Positions 1 through 5,741 of a DNA stretch of 6,409 nucleotides are shown piece by piece. The stretch is taken from positions 12,271 through 18,679 of the forward strand of contig MZXQ01000232.1 in NCBI GenBank assembly GCA_002926195.1, read 5' to 3'. This stretch comes from Candidatus Methanomarinus sp. HR1 (GTDB lineage Archaea; Halobacteriota; Methanosarcinia; Methanosarcinales; Methanocomedenaceae). A model generated the notes under the pieces. That model searched no databases and was not told where the DNA came from. It was given only the letters and a program-made list of their open reading frames with translations. The translations under genes and the position numbers were made by a program. The first letter of the stretch is position 1, and each line of letters begins with the position of its first letter.

Positions 1-255
1 GGAGCTCAGATAAAAGGCAGTGATCGGCCTTTTTTAAGAAAAGCACTCGACATAGCCGATGTGATATATTCGATCCACAATACAGGAAGTTATGATTTTA
101 TTAAAAAGTTTATTGATCCGGCGGTTATTACAGATAGGTATAATGTCGGTTTTCCAATAAAACGAACATTTAAGTTCCACAAAAAGGATATGGAAGTTGT
201 CAATGTGGAAATATATCGAATAGAAAATAGGTTTATAAAGAGGGATTATCATTAG
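1..255 (+). CDS. METTL5-like RNA methylase, C-terminal part (5' truncated by window edge)
   Basis: This is the last 84 residues of a reading frame that enters from the left edge and ends at TAG 253-255. The visible part starts GAQIKGSDRPFLRKALD and continues ADVIYSIHNTGSYDFI. This resembles the region just after the NPPFG catalytic motif in the COG2263/METTL5 group of SAM-dependent N6-adenine RNA methylases; the first G would be the final residue of that motif. In this family the archaeal proteins are thought to methylate 16S rRNA, like human METTL5 on 18S rRNA. The Rossmann fold, the SAM-binding motif and NPPF itself lie outside the window, so activity cannot be judged here. An internal GTG at position 61 also opens this frame, but it falls inside conserved sequence and is not the real start. 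The gene lies upstream of csl4 on the same strand and probably belongs to the same transcription unit. Confidence 0.8.
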   Translation, partial: GAQIKGSDRPFLRKALDIADVIYSIHNTGSYDFIKKFIDPAVITDRYNVGFPIKRTFKFHKKDMEVVNVEIYRIENRFIKRDYH

Positions 256-361
256 AATCAAGAGAAAAAAAACTGTATCAAGAAGGAAACTGGTAAGTGA
301 TGATACAAAACCGAGAAGACGTAATAATAGAGTTGAACATGAAACAGAGAGTTCAAAGAAT

Positions 362-365
362 GAGG
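362..365 (+). promoter_or_regulatory. Ribosome binding site supporting the csl4 start
   Basis: GAGG sits eight bases before ATG 374. It matches the core of the archaeal Shine-Dalgarno sequence GGAGGTGATC and is the main reason to prefer 374 over ATG 389 or an unorthodox start further upstream. Confidence 0.45.
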
Positions 366-373
366 CCCATATA

Positions 374-1006
374 ATGAAAGATAAGGATATGGATGATACA
401 CTTAAGAGCGAAGAGTCTGTATTACCCGAATCACATATATTCGTGCTGCCTGGAGATATAATAGGTACGGTTGAGGAATTTATTCTTGGTAATAACACAT
501 TCAAACACGGTGGGAATGTTTATTCAACAACCACAGGCGAGGTCAATATAAATAAAAAAAATCATGTCATTTCAGTAATCCCTAAGGTTGGTATTCCACC
601 AATGATCGAGAACGGGGATATAGTTATTGGGCGTGTAAGTGACCTGAAGAATGCAATAGCACTGGTGGAAATCGCTTTAATTGAAGGTAAAGGTGAACGT
701 GAAATTGTCAATAACCAGCAGGCTGCAATTCATATATCAAATGTGAAAGATAAATATGTGAAAGATATTTATTATGAGTTCTCCCAATTTGATATTATAA
801 AAGCAAAGGTAATTGACACTAAATTAATGAGACTTTCTACTTCCGGTAGCAATCTGGGAGTGATCAAAGCTTACTGCCGCAAGTGTCATGTGATCCTTAC
901 CAAACCGTCTGGTAATGAGAATAAAAGAGATAAATTATTTTGTCCTGTTTGTGGTAACTATGAGTCACGAAAACTATCATCTGAATATTCCGGTCCTGCT
1001 GCATAA
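374..1006 (+). CDS. csl4: Exosome complex RNA-binding subunit Csl4
   Basis: Csl4 is one of the two RNA-binding cap proteins of the archaeal exosome, the Rrp41/Rrp42-based 3'-5' exonuclease and RNA-tailing complex; it also helps recruit DnaG. The 210-residue product has three parts: an N-terminal exosome domain beginning at FVLPGDIIGT (residues 23-32) with the family's GGNVYS signature at 46-51, an S1-like RNA-binding domain at about 78-155, and a C-terminal zinc ribbon with C168-x2-C171 and C190-x2-C193. Archaeal homologues are usually about 180-195 residues and start close to the PGD motif. Here about 20 mostly acidic residues precede it. The start at 374 is supported by GAGG at 362-365, eight bases upstream; ATG 389 is an alternative. 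The frame is also open further upstream to 239 but without ATG, GTG or TTG. The gene ends 12 bases before rpoL, so the two are almost certainly co-transcribed. Confidence 0.93.
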   Translation: MKDKDMDDTLKSEESVLPESHIFVLPGDIIGTVEEFILGNNTFKHGGNVYSTTTGEVNINKKNHVISVIPKVGIPPMIENGDIVIGRVSDLKNAIALVEIALIEGKGEREIVNNQQAAIHISNVKDKYVKDIYYEFSQFDIIKAKVIDTKLMRLSTSGSNLGVIKAYCRKCHVILTKPSGNENKRDKLFCPVCGNYESRKLSSEYSGPAA

Positions 1007-1011
1007 GGTGG
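1005..1011 (+). promoter_or_regulatory. Strong ribosome binding site of rpoL, overlapping the csl4 stop
   Basis: AAGGTGG overlaps the TAA stop of csl4 (1004-1006) and ends seven bases before ATG 1019. It is a good match to the archaeal anti-Shine-Dalgarno complement and implies co-transcription, with rpoL translation loaded right at the csl4 terminus. Confidence 0.6.
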
Positions 1012-1018
1012 TCTCACG

Positions 1019-1297
1019 ATGAATATCAAGATTATCGAAAAAACGGATAATGAAATAAGGATGGAAATTGGTGGTGAAAGCCATACTTTATTAAACACGT
1101 TAAAATCAACTCTACTTGATGATCCTGGTGTGGAATTAGTTACCTATGATATCAAGCATCCGAATATCAGTGAACCGGTTCTGTATGTAAGGACAAATGA
1201 TGTAGATCCTATAACTGCCATCAAGGAAGCATCTCAGAGACTTGTTGAAGTCTATGAGGAATTCAAAACTGTTATCATAAAAGAAACAGATAAATAA
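1019..1297 (+). CDS. rpoL: DNA-directed RNA polymerase subunit L (Rpo11)
   Basis: RpoL is the small archaeal counterpart of eukaryotic Rpb11/AC19. It pairs with subunit D to form the assembly platform of RNA polymerase, equivalent to one half of the bacterial alpha dimer. The 92-residue length is normal for the family. The diagnostic HTLLNTLKS segment (residues 22-30) is present, followed by a DDPGVELVTYDIKHP stretch (34-48) and a DPITAIKEA helix start (62-70). A strong ribosome binding site at 1005-1011 fixes ATG 1019. The gene lies between csl4 and a DUF99 gene and overlaps the latter by one base (TAATG). Coupling rpoL with an exosome subunit is a familiar archaeal arrangement. Nothing unusual is visible in the sequence. 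Confidence 0.95.
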   Translation: MNIKIIEKTDNEIRMEIGGESHTLLNTLKSTLLDDPGVELVTYDIKHPNISEPVLYVRTNDVDPITAIKEASQRLVEVYEEFKTVIIKETDK

Positions 1298-1875
1298 TGC
1301 ATATCAAGCCTGAGATCAGAATACTTGGCATAGACGATTCATCATTACATAATGAGCGTGTGATGATCGTAGGTGCACTTTTTCGAGGTGGGAACTGGCT
1401 GGATGGTGTATTGCGTTGTGAGATCACAAGAGATGGTATTGATGCTACTGATACTATTGTTAGTATGGTGAAGCAGAGTAAACATTTTAATCAGATAAGG
1501 GTCTTGATGCTGGATGGGGTTACCTATGCCGGCTTTAATATTGTTGATATCAATGCAGTCTATAAAAGAACAGACATTCCATGTATCGTGGTCATGAGGA
1601 ATTATCCTGATTTTGAACGAATACATGCTGCTCTGGAACATCTACCTGATACTGAGATGAGATGGGAATTGATCAGGCGCTCAGGTGAGATATATAGGAT
1701 AACTGTCCATGAGGGCGAGAATCCCATATATATACAACACTGTGGTATTGATCATAATGATGCAAAAGAAATTGTAATAATGTCGGCTATACATAGTAAC
1801 ATACCTGAGCCGCTTCGGGCAGCACATCTTATTGCTACAGGGATCGTATGCGGAGAGTCTACAGGGAGGGCGTGA
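1297..1875 (+). CDS. DUF99 / UPF0215 family protein (endonuclease V-like fold)
   Basis: The 192-residue product matches the archaeal DUF99 (UPF0215) family. Conserved features are the N-terminal ILGIDDSS (residues 9-16), the central LMLDGVTYAGFNIVDI (70-85), the PCIVVMRNYPDF segment (95-106), and the C-terminal LRAAHLIATGI...GESTGR (173-191). The family is predicted to have an RNase H-like fold related to endonuclease V, and some annotations call it a deoxyuridine-directed endonuclease. Candidate metal-binding acidic residues are D13 or D14 and D73; this is inference from the fold. The start codon shares its A with the rpoL stop (TAATG) and no good Shine-Dalgarno sequence precedes it, so translation is probably coupled to rpoL. 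It is the last protein gene before the tRNA. The family assignment is firm; the function in this cell is not established from sequence alone. Confidence 0.88.
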   Translation: MHIKPEIRILGIDDSSLHNERVMIVGALFRGGNWLDGVLRCEITRDGIDATDTIVSMVKQSKHFNQIRVLMLDGVTYAGFNIVDINAVYKRTDIPCIVVMRNYPDFERIHAALEHLPDTEMRWELIRRSGEIYRITVHEGENPIYIQHCGIDHNDAKEIVIMSAIHSNIPEPLRAAHLIATGIVCGESTGRA

Positions 1876-1936
1876 TAAGTTTTAAGGCATCTGGATAGAA
1901 TTATGAACGTGCTTATATCACAAATACAGGCAAAGT
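1876..1936 (+). promoter_or_regulatory. Leader region of tRNA-Arg with weak TATA-like sequences
   Basis: This 61-base gap lies between the DUF99 stop and the mature 5' end of the tRNA. It holds two AT-rich candidates: TTTTAA near 1880-1885 and TTATAT at 1913-1918. The second is centred only about 21 bases before the mature tRNA, slightly too close for a typical archaeal TATA box unless transcription starts inside the tRNA. The first would give a leader of about 30 bases to be removed by RNase P. Read-through from the upstream operon is equally possible. Confidence 0.25.
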
Positions 1937-2008
1937 GTCCCGATAGGGTAGCGGATATCCTTGAAGCTTGCGGAGCTTTAGACCCGGGTTCAAGTCCCGG
2001 TCGGGACG
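1937..2008 (+). tRNA. tRNA-Arg (anticodon GCG)
   Basis: This 72-base cloverleaf has acceptor arms GTCCCGA (1937-1943) and TCGGGAC (2001-2007), all seven pairs matching, with discriminator G73 at 2008. The T arm is CCGGG-TTCAAGT-CCCGG (1984-2000). The anticodon stem is GAAGC/GCTTT with loop TTGCGGA at 1968-1974, giving anticodon GCG at 1970-1972, which reads CGC and CGU (Arg). A20 (1955) and C35 (1971) fit known arginine identity elements. A14, G15, G18, G19 and A21 are all placed normally, but in that register the D stem is weak: G10-U25 wobble and U13-U22 mismatch. G15 (1951) and C48 (1983) can form the Levitt pair, and G15 is the site of archaeosine. The variable loop has four bases, there is no intron, and no CCA is encoded. 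Confidence 0.93.
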
Positions 2009-2023
2009 TTTTGTGCTTCAGGC

Positions 2024-2067
2024 AATAAAATCCGAGTGTTAGCGAGGATTTTGTTCTACTTTTTTTG
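2024..2067. terminator. Hairpin plus T-run at the tRNA-Arg/rio2 convergent junction
   Basis: AATAAAATCC (2024-2033) and GGATTTTGTT (2046-2055) form a 10-base-pair stem with one G-T pair and a 12-base loop. The rio2 stop codon (2039-2041) lies inside the loop. On the plus strand an eight-T run follows at 2060-2067, suited to archaeal U-rich termination of the tRNA transcript. A TTTT directly after the tRNA (2009-2012) is a second candidate. On the minus strand the stem closes with GGATTTTATT. It may serve both convergent transcripts; that is inference from position and shape. Confidence 0.4.
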
Positions 2068-2950
2068 ATAATGTCCTGACATCTTCAAAAACTTCGCAAT
2101 AATCCCTGTCAATATTGAATTTTCTTCTAAAAAAGGCCAGTACATTACAGATATCCCTCCTTAACATCTCATCTGCATGCGGTCTTCCTATTTTAACATA
2201 CTGAGGCCAGTCGATCAGGGTCACATCTTGATCACTCACAAAGATATTATATTCACTAAGATCAGCATGTATGATCCCTTTTGAATAAGCTTTTGCTATC
2301 TGCTCAATGATCCTGTCCAGATACCACTCCGGGTCAATTACCCTGGTTTTTGAGAGTTCACTGCCCTTAGCTATTCCCATCACAATCACATTCCTGTTAT
2401 GGTCTACAGGTTCAGGTACACTGACTTTCGGATACAGTTCCTTTAACACATCATATTCTCGTTTGGCAGCCAGTCTTGCTGCATATATCCATGAGAAATG
2501 GAAAGCATCACTTATATGCTCCCTCTTGCGCTTTACCTGTTTGAAACTGGTACGGCCTTCTCTATGGAACTTGATGATCACAGGCTGCTGTCCCAAACCG
2601 CCCACCATGTCCCGCAGACCTTCATAGACCACAGATTCCTTACCAACCCCCAGTTCTTCGCCAATAGCACCAAGAGAGTCTCGCTTGACCAATGCATTTA
2701 ATGCCAGCAGGTCATACCCTTCAAAATATATCCGGTATCCCTCTATGGGCTGTGTCTTTCGTTTAAGCAGTCCTCTGGTACCCAGTTTTTTTAGCAGGTA
2801 TTGCAGTTCCTTTTCAGTGAACCTTGTATATTTTAATATTTCCGGTACTGGCACCCACTCATAGTGTTTCATACCTACCTCTATTCCAGTAAGCACTCTG
2901 AAATCTTTTGAATGCAGTGATTTAAAAACTGCTGAAATATCTTCTAACAT
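2039..2950 (-). CDS. rio2: RIO2 family serine protein kinase/ATPase
   Basis: Rio2 is an atypical kinase/ATPase conserved in archaea and eukaryotes that acts in late maturation of the small ribosomal subunit. The 303-residue length is normal. An N-terminal winged-helix domain (about residues 1-85, including FTEKELQYLLKKL at 44-56) precedes the RIO kinase domain. Catalytic features are all present: the nucleotide loop GVGKESVVYEG (101-111), the ATP-binding lysine K127 in VIIKFH, the HADLSEYNIF catalytic loop (228-237) with D230 and N235, and the LIDWPQ metal-binding motif with D247. No key residue is missing, so the enzyme should be active. ATG 2950 (read on the minus strand) starts 57 bases from the divergent ttuA-like gene, and its 3' end converges on the tRNA-Arg gene. 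The close upstream TATA-like element suggests a very short leader or a leaderless message. Confidence 0.95.
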   Translation of the reverse strand: MLEDISAVFKSLHSKDFRVLTGIEVGMKHYEWVPVPEILKYTRFTEKELQYLLKKLGTRGLLKRKTQPIEGYRIYFEGYDLLALNALVKRDSLGAIGEELGVGKESVVYEGLRDMVGGLGQQPVIIKFHREGRTSFKQVKRKREHISDAFHFSWIYAARLAAKREYDVLKELYPKVSVPEPVDHNRNVIVMGIAKGSELSKTRVIDPEWYLDRIIEQIAKAYSKGIIHADLSEYNIFVSDQDVTLIDWPQYVKIGRPHADEMLRRDICNVLAFFRRKFNIDRDYCEVFEDVRTLSKKVEQNPR

Positions 2951-2971
2951 TGTTATATCCTGATGGTGCGC

Positions 2972-2989
2972 ATTAATTATAACATATAG
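2972..2989. promoter_or_regulatory. Shared TATA-like element for divergent rio2 and ttuA-like genes
   Basis: The AT-rich block includes the palindrome TTATAA at 2977-2982, whose centre is about 29 bases from both the rio2 ATG (2950) and the GTG at 3008. An archaeal TATA box normally lies about 25-27 bases before the transcription start, so both messages would start within a few bases of their first codon. Neither gene has a visible Shine-Dalgarno sequence in this gap, which agrees with leaderless initiation. No clear BRE was recognised, and start points cannot be measured from sequence. Confidence 0.5.
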
Positions 2990-3007
2990 TGATGCCTTTT
3001 AAAACCT

Positions 3008-3910
3008 GTGAAATGTACAAAATGCAACAGGACAGCAGTTACTTACCAGTCATATAGCGGCTCGTACTTATGCGATATACATCTTATCAGGGATGTAGAA
3101 CGCAAAGTTAAACATACCATACGAAAACACCGTATGATAGAAAGAGGAGATACCATTGCAGTTGCTTTAAGTGGCGGCAAGGATAGTTCAGTGCTATTAT
3201 ATTTACTGAGCAGTCTGTTCGGTCACCGACCTGATATAACACTGATCGCTATTAGTATTGATGAGGGAATTGCAGGGTACCGTCAACAGACCCTACAGCA
3301 TGCCAGGGATATGACTGCAAAGCTTGAAATAACACATATCATCACCGGTTTTAAAGAAGAATATGGTATGACCCTTGATGAAATTGTAGCAAAAGGCGGT
3401 GAAAAAGGACCGTGCAGTTGCTGTGGAGCTCTGCGAAAACGTCTGCTTAATAAGACAGCACGAGATGCAGGTGCTTCCAGACTGGCTGTAGGACATAATC
3501 TTGATGATGAAGCTCAGACCGTAATGATGAACATACTGCGAGCAGATATAGAGCGTATGGTCAGGATGGTTCCCGCCCGTGTTCAACCAGGACTGGTACT
3601 GCGCTCAAAACCCCTAAGAGATATTCCTGAGAAGGAAGTAGCATTATATGCCCTATTGCATGATATCAATGTAAATTTTAATGAATGTCCTTATGCTTAC
3701 AGTGCCATCAGGGGTGATGTAAGGGATCTGCTTAATGACTTTGAGGTTAAACACCCAGGTACTAAGTATGCAGTATTGCGCAGCCTGGATAAACTCTGCG
3801 AACCATTACGACATGTATTCCCCCAATCAACATTAGGAACGTGTACTATTTGCGGTGAACCAACACAAAAGGATCTCTGCCAGACATGCAGATTACTGGG
3901 TAAGAGTTAA
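3008..3910 (+). CDS. tRNA 2-thiouridine synthetase, TtuA/Ncs6 family
   Basis: This is an adenylating tRNA thiolation enzyme of the TtuA/Ncs6 (NcsA) family, which makes 2-thiouridine in tRNA using sulfur from a ubiquitin-like carrier such as TtuB/SAMP. The 300-residue protein shows the family layout. An N-terminal zinc finger has C3, C6, C22 and H25. The PP-loop SGGKDS is at 55-60. Candidate iron-sulfur/catalytic cysteines are C136 and C139 in GPCSCCG plus C227 in NECPYAYS. The GHNLDDEAQ segment is at 162-170. A C-terminal zinc finger has C279, C282, C291 and C294. Position 54 (TtuA) and position 34 (Ncs6) enzymes are hard to separate by eye, so the target base stays open. The start is GTG at 3008; its zinc-finger spacing from the first residue matches the family and no better start exists upstream. 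It ends one base before arcS, clearly in one operon. Confidence 0.9.
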   Translation: MKCTKCNRTAVTYQSYSGSYLCDIHLIRDVERKVKHTIRKHRMIERGDTIAVALSGGKDSSVLLYLLSSLFGHRPDITLIAISIDEGIAGYRQQTLQHARDMTAKLEITHIITGFKEEYGMTLDEIVAKGGEKGPCSCCGALRKRLLNKTARDAGASRLAVGHNLDDEAQTVMMNILRADIERMVRMVPARVQPGLVLRSKPLRDIPEKEVALYALLHDINVNFNECPYAYSAIRGDVRDLLNDFEVKHPGTKYAVLRSLDKLCEPLRHVFPQSTLGTCTICGEPTQKDLCQTCRLLGKS

Positions 3911-3911
3911 A

Positions 3912-5741
3912 ATGACAAAATATTTTGAAGTTACAAAGCGTGATGTAGCAGCTCGTATAGGTCGTCTGATGCTGGATAAGCAGTATCAAACTCCACTTAT
4001 TTTACATGCTGGTGCCGGGAGCCCCATTGTTTATGCAGGAACTCTATGGGCAAGAAATACCATGTCAGTAGATCAAGTTGAGTCAGGTAAACTTGTTATT
4101 CTGCCTGATAAACCCATGCCTCTGCATCTTGAACAAAATAGAGTAAAAAAGATCTTACAATCCTGCATTGCGGGACAACAAGCATGGGAGGATTGGGACG
4201 GAGCGTTAGGGCGTATCATACACCCTGCCATGCAGGATTTTTCACCTGCAGATCTGTATGTTCTGGGTGCATCCGGACAGTTTGAGAATAATGCCCGTGC
4301 CCTGGTAGATACTGTGATTAAAGTAAGGAATAATACTCTGCCAGATACTGCCCTGTATGCTCCGGCTCTGGCCACACCAGAGAACCTGGCCATACTGGTC
4401 TATCTGGGAATTGATATTGTTGATGATACTCTTCCGGTTCTCAAGGGATTCAATGACATTTATATGACACCTTTTAGTGAGCATAAGTACTTTGAGATGA
4501 CCCAACTGCCCTGTAGATGCAATATATGCAGTAATACCAGTATAGAAGCTTTACAGGAATTGAATGCACCCAGGCGTTATGAATTAATAGCCAGGCATAA
4601 TATCAACAAACTTGAAGAAGAAAGATTGATCACTATACAGTATATTAGAAACGGTAACTTGAGAGAGTATATCGAAGGAAAATGCCGCAGTCGTCCCTGG
4701 TTAGTTGCCCTTCTTAGACTATTGGACCAGGAAAGTTCATACCTTGCCAGAAATACACCAACTTTCCGCAGCCGGACAATGTATGCCAATTCATCTGAGG
4801 CTTTACACAGATCAGAGGTTATTACGTTTAATAAGCGTGTCAGGTCCAGATACCAGGCACCAGATGCTGATATTCTACTGCTTTTACCCTGCTCTGCCCG
4901 TAAACCATATTCCATTTCACATAGTCACTGGTTATTCAGCCGCGCACTTGGAAGTAATAAAAGGACATTGAATGAAGTTGTGATCACTTCCCCTCTGGGA
5001 ATTGTACCAAAAGAACTTGAACTGATATATCCGGCAGCCCATTATGATATACCGGTAACAGGACACTGGGACTGCCAGGAACGAGAATGGGTGGGTGAGT
5101 GTCTTTGTGATTATCTGCAAAAGAATAATTATTCCCATATCATTGCCCATGTGGACGCAGCATATAAAGAGATCTGCCAGAATGCAGCAGATACTCTTGG
5201 TCTTGATATTATTTATACGGCCTGTGGGAGCGTTACTTCAGATAAATCGTTACAATTACTTGGTTCAACAATAAATACTATTGTCGAAGCACAGCAGTAT
5301 AAGCCTCGCAAACCTGCCCAAATGAAAAAGGACATATTAAAAGCCACTGCAGATTACCAATTCGGTACTGGTGCGGGTCGCATCCTTGTTCCTGTGAATG
5401 CGCTTATCAAAGGTTCTTATCCCAAATACCGGATATATGATGGTGATGTGCAATTAGCAGCTCTGGAGCCACGCACAGGTGCTCTTATCCCTACACTGGA
5501 TGGTGCTGTTCGTTTGCTGGAATTAAAAACTTATCAGGTTAAAATTGATGATTTCATACCTAAGGGCAGTCTATTAGCCCCTGGTGTGCTGGATGCTGAT
5601 CCTGTCATCCGCCCATCTGATCAGGTCATTGTAATAAATGAGCGTATACTGGCTGTGGGCAGAGCTCAGATGAGCGGGCCGGAGATGGTCCTTTCCACCA
5701 GAGGTGTTGCCGTTGATCTTAGACAGGTAAAGGAGATATAG
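3912..5741 (+). CDS. arcS: Archaeosine synthase ArcS (TgtA2-type)
   Basis: ArcS acts on preQ0 at position 15 of archaeal tRNA after ArcTGT has inserted it, on the way to archaeosine; in some archaea it attaches lysine and the radical-SAM partner RaSEA completes the reaction. The 609-residue product has an N-terminal TGT-like domain with a zinc site C201-x-C203-x2-C206. The ArcS signature follows at 326-339: PCS, K331, PY, S336 and H339. A C-terminal PUA-type RNA-binding region covers about 485-605, with GRILVPVNALIKG near 489-501. The frame opens earlier at GTG 3855, but that would overlap the previous gene by 56 bases with residues unlike the family. ATG 3912, one base after the previous stop, puts MTKYFEVTKRD at the N terminus and is preferred; its ribosome binding site is weak (AAGAG at 3902-3906), so translation is likely coupled. 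No frameshift or missing signature residue is visible. Confidence 0.93.
   Translation: MTKYFEVTKRDVAARIGRLMLDKQYQTPLILHAGAGSPIVYAGTLWARNTMSVDQVESGKLVILPDKPMPLHLEQNRVKKILQSCIAGQQAWEDWDGALGRIIHPAMQDFSPADLYVLGASGQFENNARALVDTVIKVRNNTLPDTALYAPALATPENLAILVYLGIDIVDDTLPVLKGFNDIYMTPFSEHKYFEMTQLPCRCNICSNTSIEALQELNAPRRYELIARHNINKLEEERLITIQYIRNGNLREYIEGKCRSRPWLVALLRLLDQESSYLARNTPTFRSRTMYANSSEALHRSEVITFNKRVRSRYQAPDADILLLLPCSARKPYSISHSHWLFSRALGSNKRTLNEVVITSPLGIVPKELELIYPAAHYDIPVTGHWDCQEREWVGECLCDYLQKNNYSHIIAHVDAAYKEICQNAADTLGLDIIYTACGSVTSDKSLQLLGSTINTIVEAQQYKPRKPAQMKKDILKATADYQFGTGAGRILVPVNALIKGSYPKYRIYDGDVQLAALEPRTGALIPTLDGAVRLLELKTYQVKIDDFIPKGSLLAPGVLDADPVIRPSDQVIVINERILAVGRAQMSGPEMVLSTRGVAVDLRQVKEI
5731..5737 (+). 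promoter_or_regulatory. Ribosome binding site of the TIM-barrel gene, inside the arcS end
   Basis: AGGAGAT lies within the last codons of arcS and four bases before ATG 5742, the first base after the arcS stop. It is a strong Shine-Dalgarno match, fixes this start, and shows that the third gene belongs to the same operon. Confidence 0.6.

Noticed and set aside
34..504. 156-codon minus-strand reading frame across the methylase end, the gap and the csl4 start
   Set aside because: It is antisense to two recognised coding regions. Its very hydrophobic, Leu/Ser/Phe-rich product is what the complement of purine-rich plus-strand DNA gives. No family resemblance or ribosome binding site was seen.
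1345..1641. 98-codon minus-strand frame within the DUF99 gene
   Set aside because: It is antisense to a conserved DUF99 core, and the product is His/Ile-rich without any motif.
2307..2701. Plus-strand reading frames inside rio2
   Set aside because: They are antisense to a complete Rio2 kinase with all catalytic motifs, and no ribosome binding site or known family was recognised.
3118..3136. Inverted repeat CATACG/CGTATG inside the ttuA-like gene
   Set aside because: It has only six base pairs with a seven-base loop, no T-run, and lies within conserved family coding sequence; expected by chance in a window this size.
3855..3911. N-terminal extension of arcS from GTG 3855
   Set aside because: It overlaps the zinc-finger coding end of the preceding gene, has no ribosome binding site, and adds residues unlike ArcS. 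ATG 3912 directly after the previous stop fits better.
4073..5150. Several overlapping reading frames in other frames within arcS (both strands)
   Set aside because: They lie wholly inside a clearly conserved ArcS coding region, and their products show no recognisable motif or start signal.
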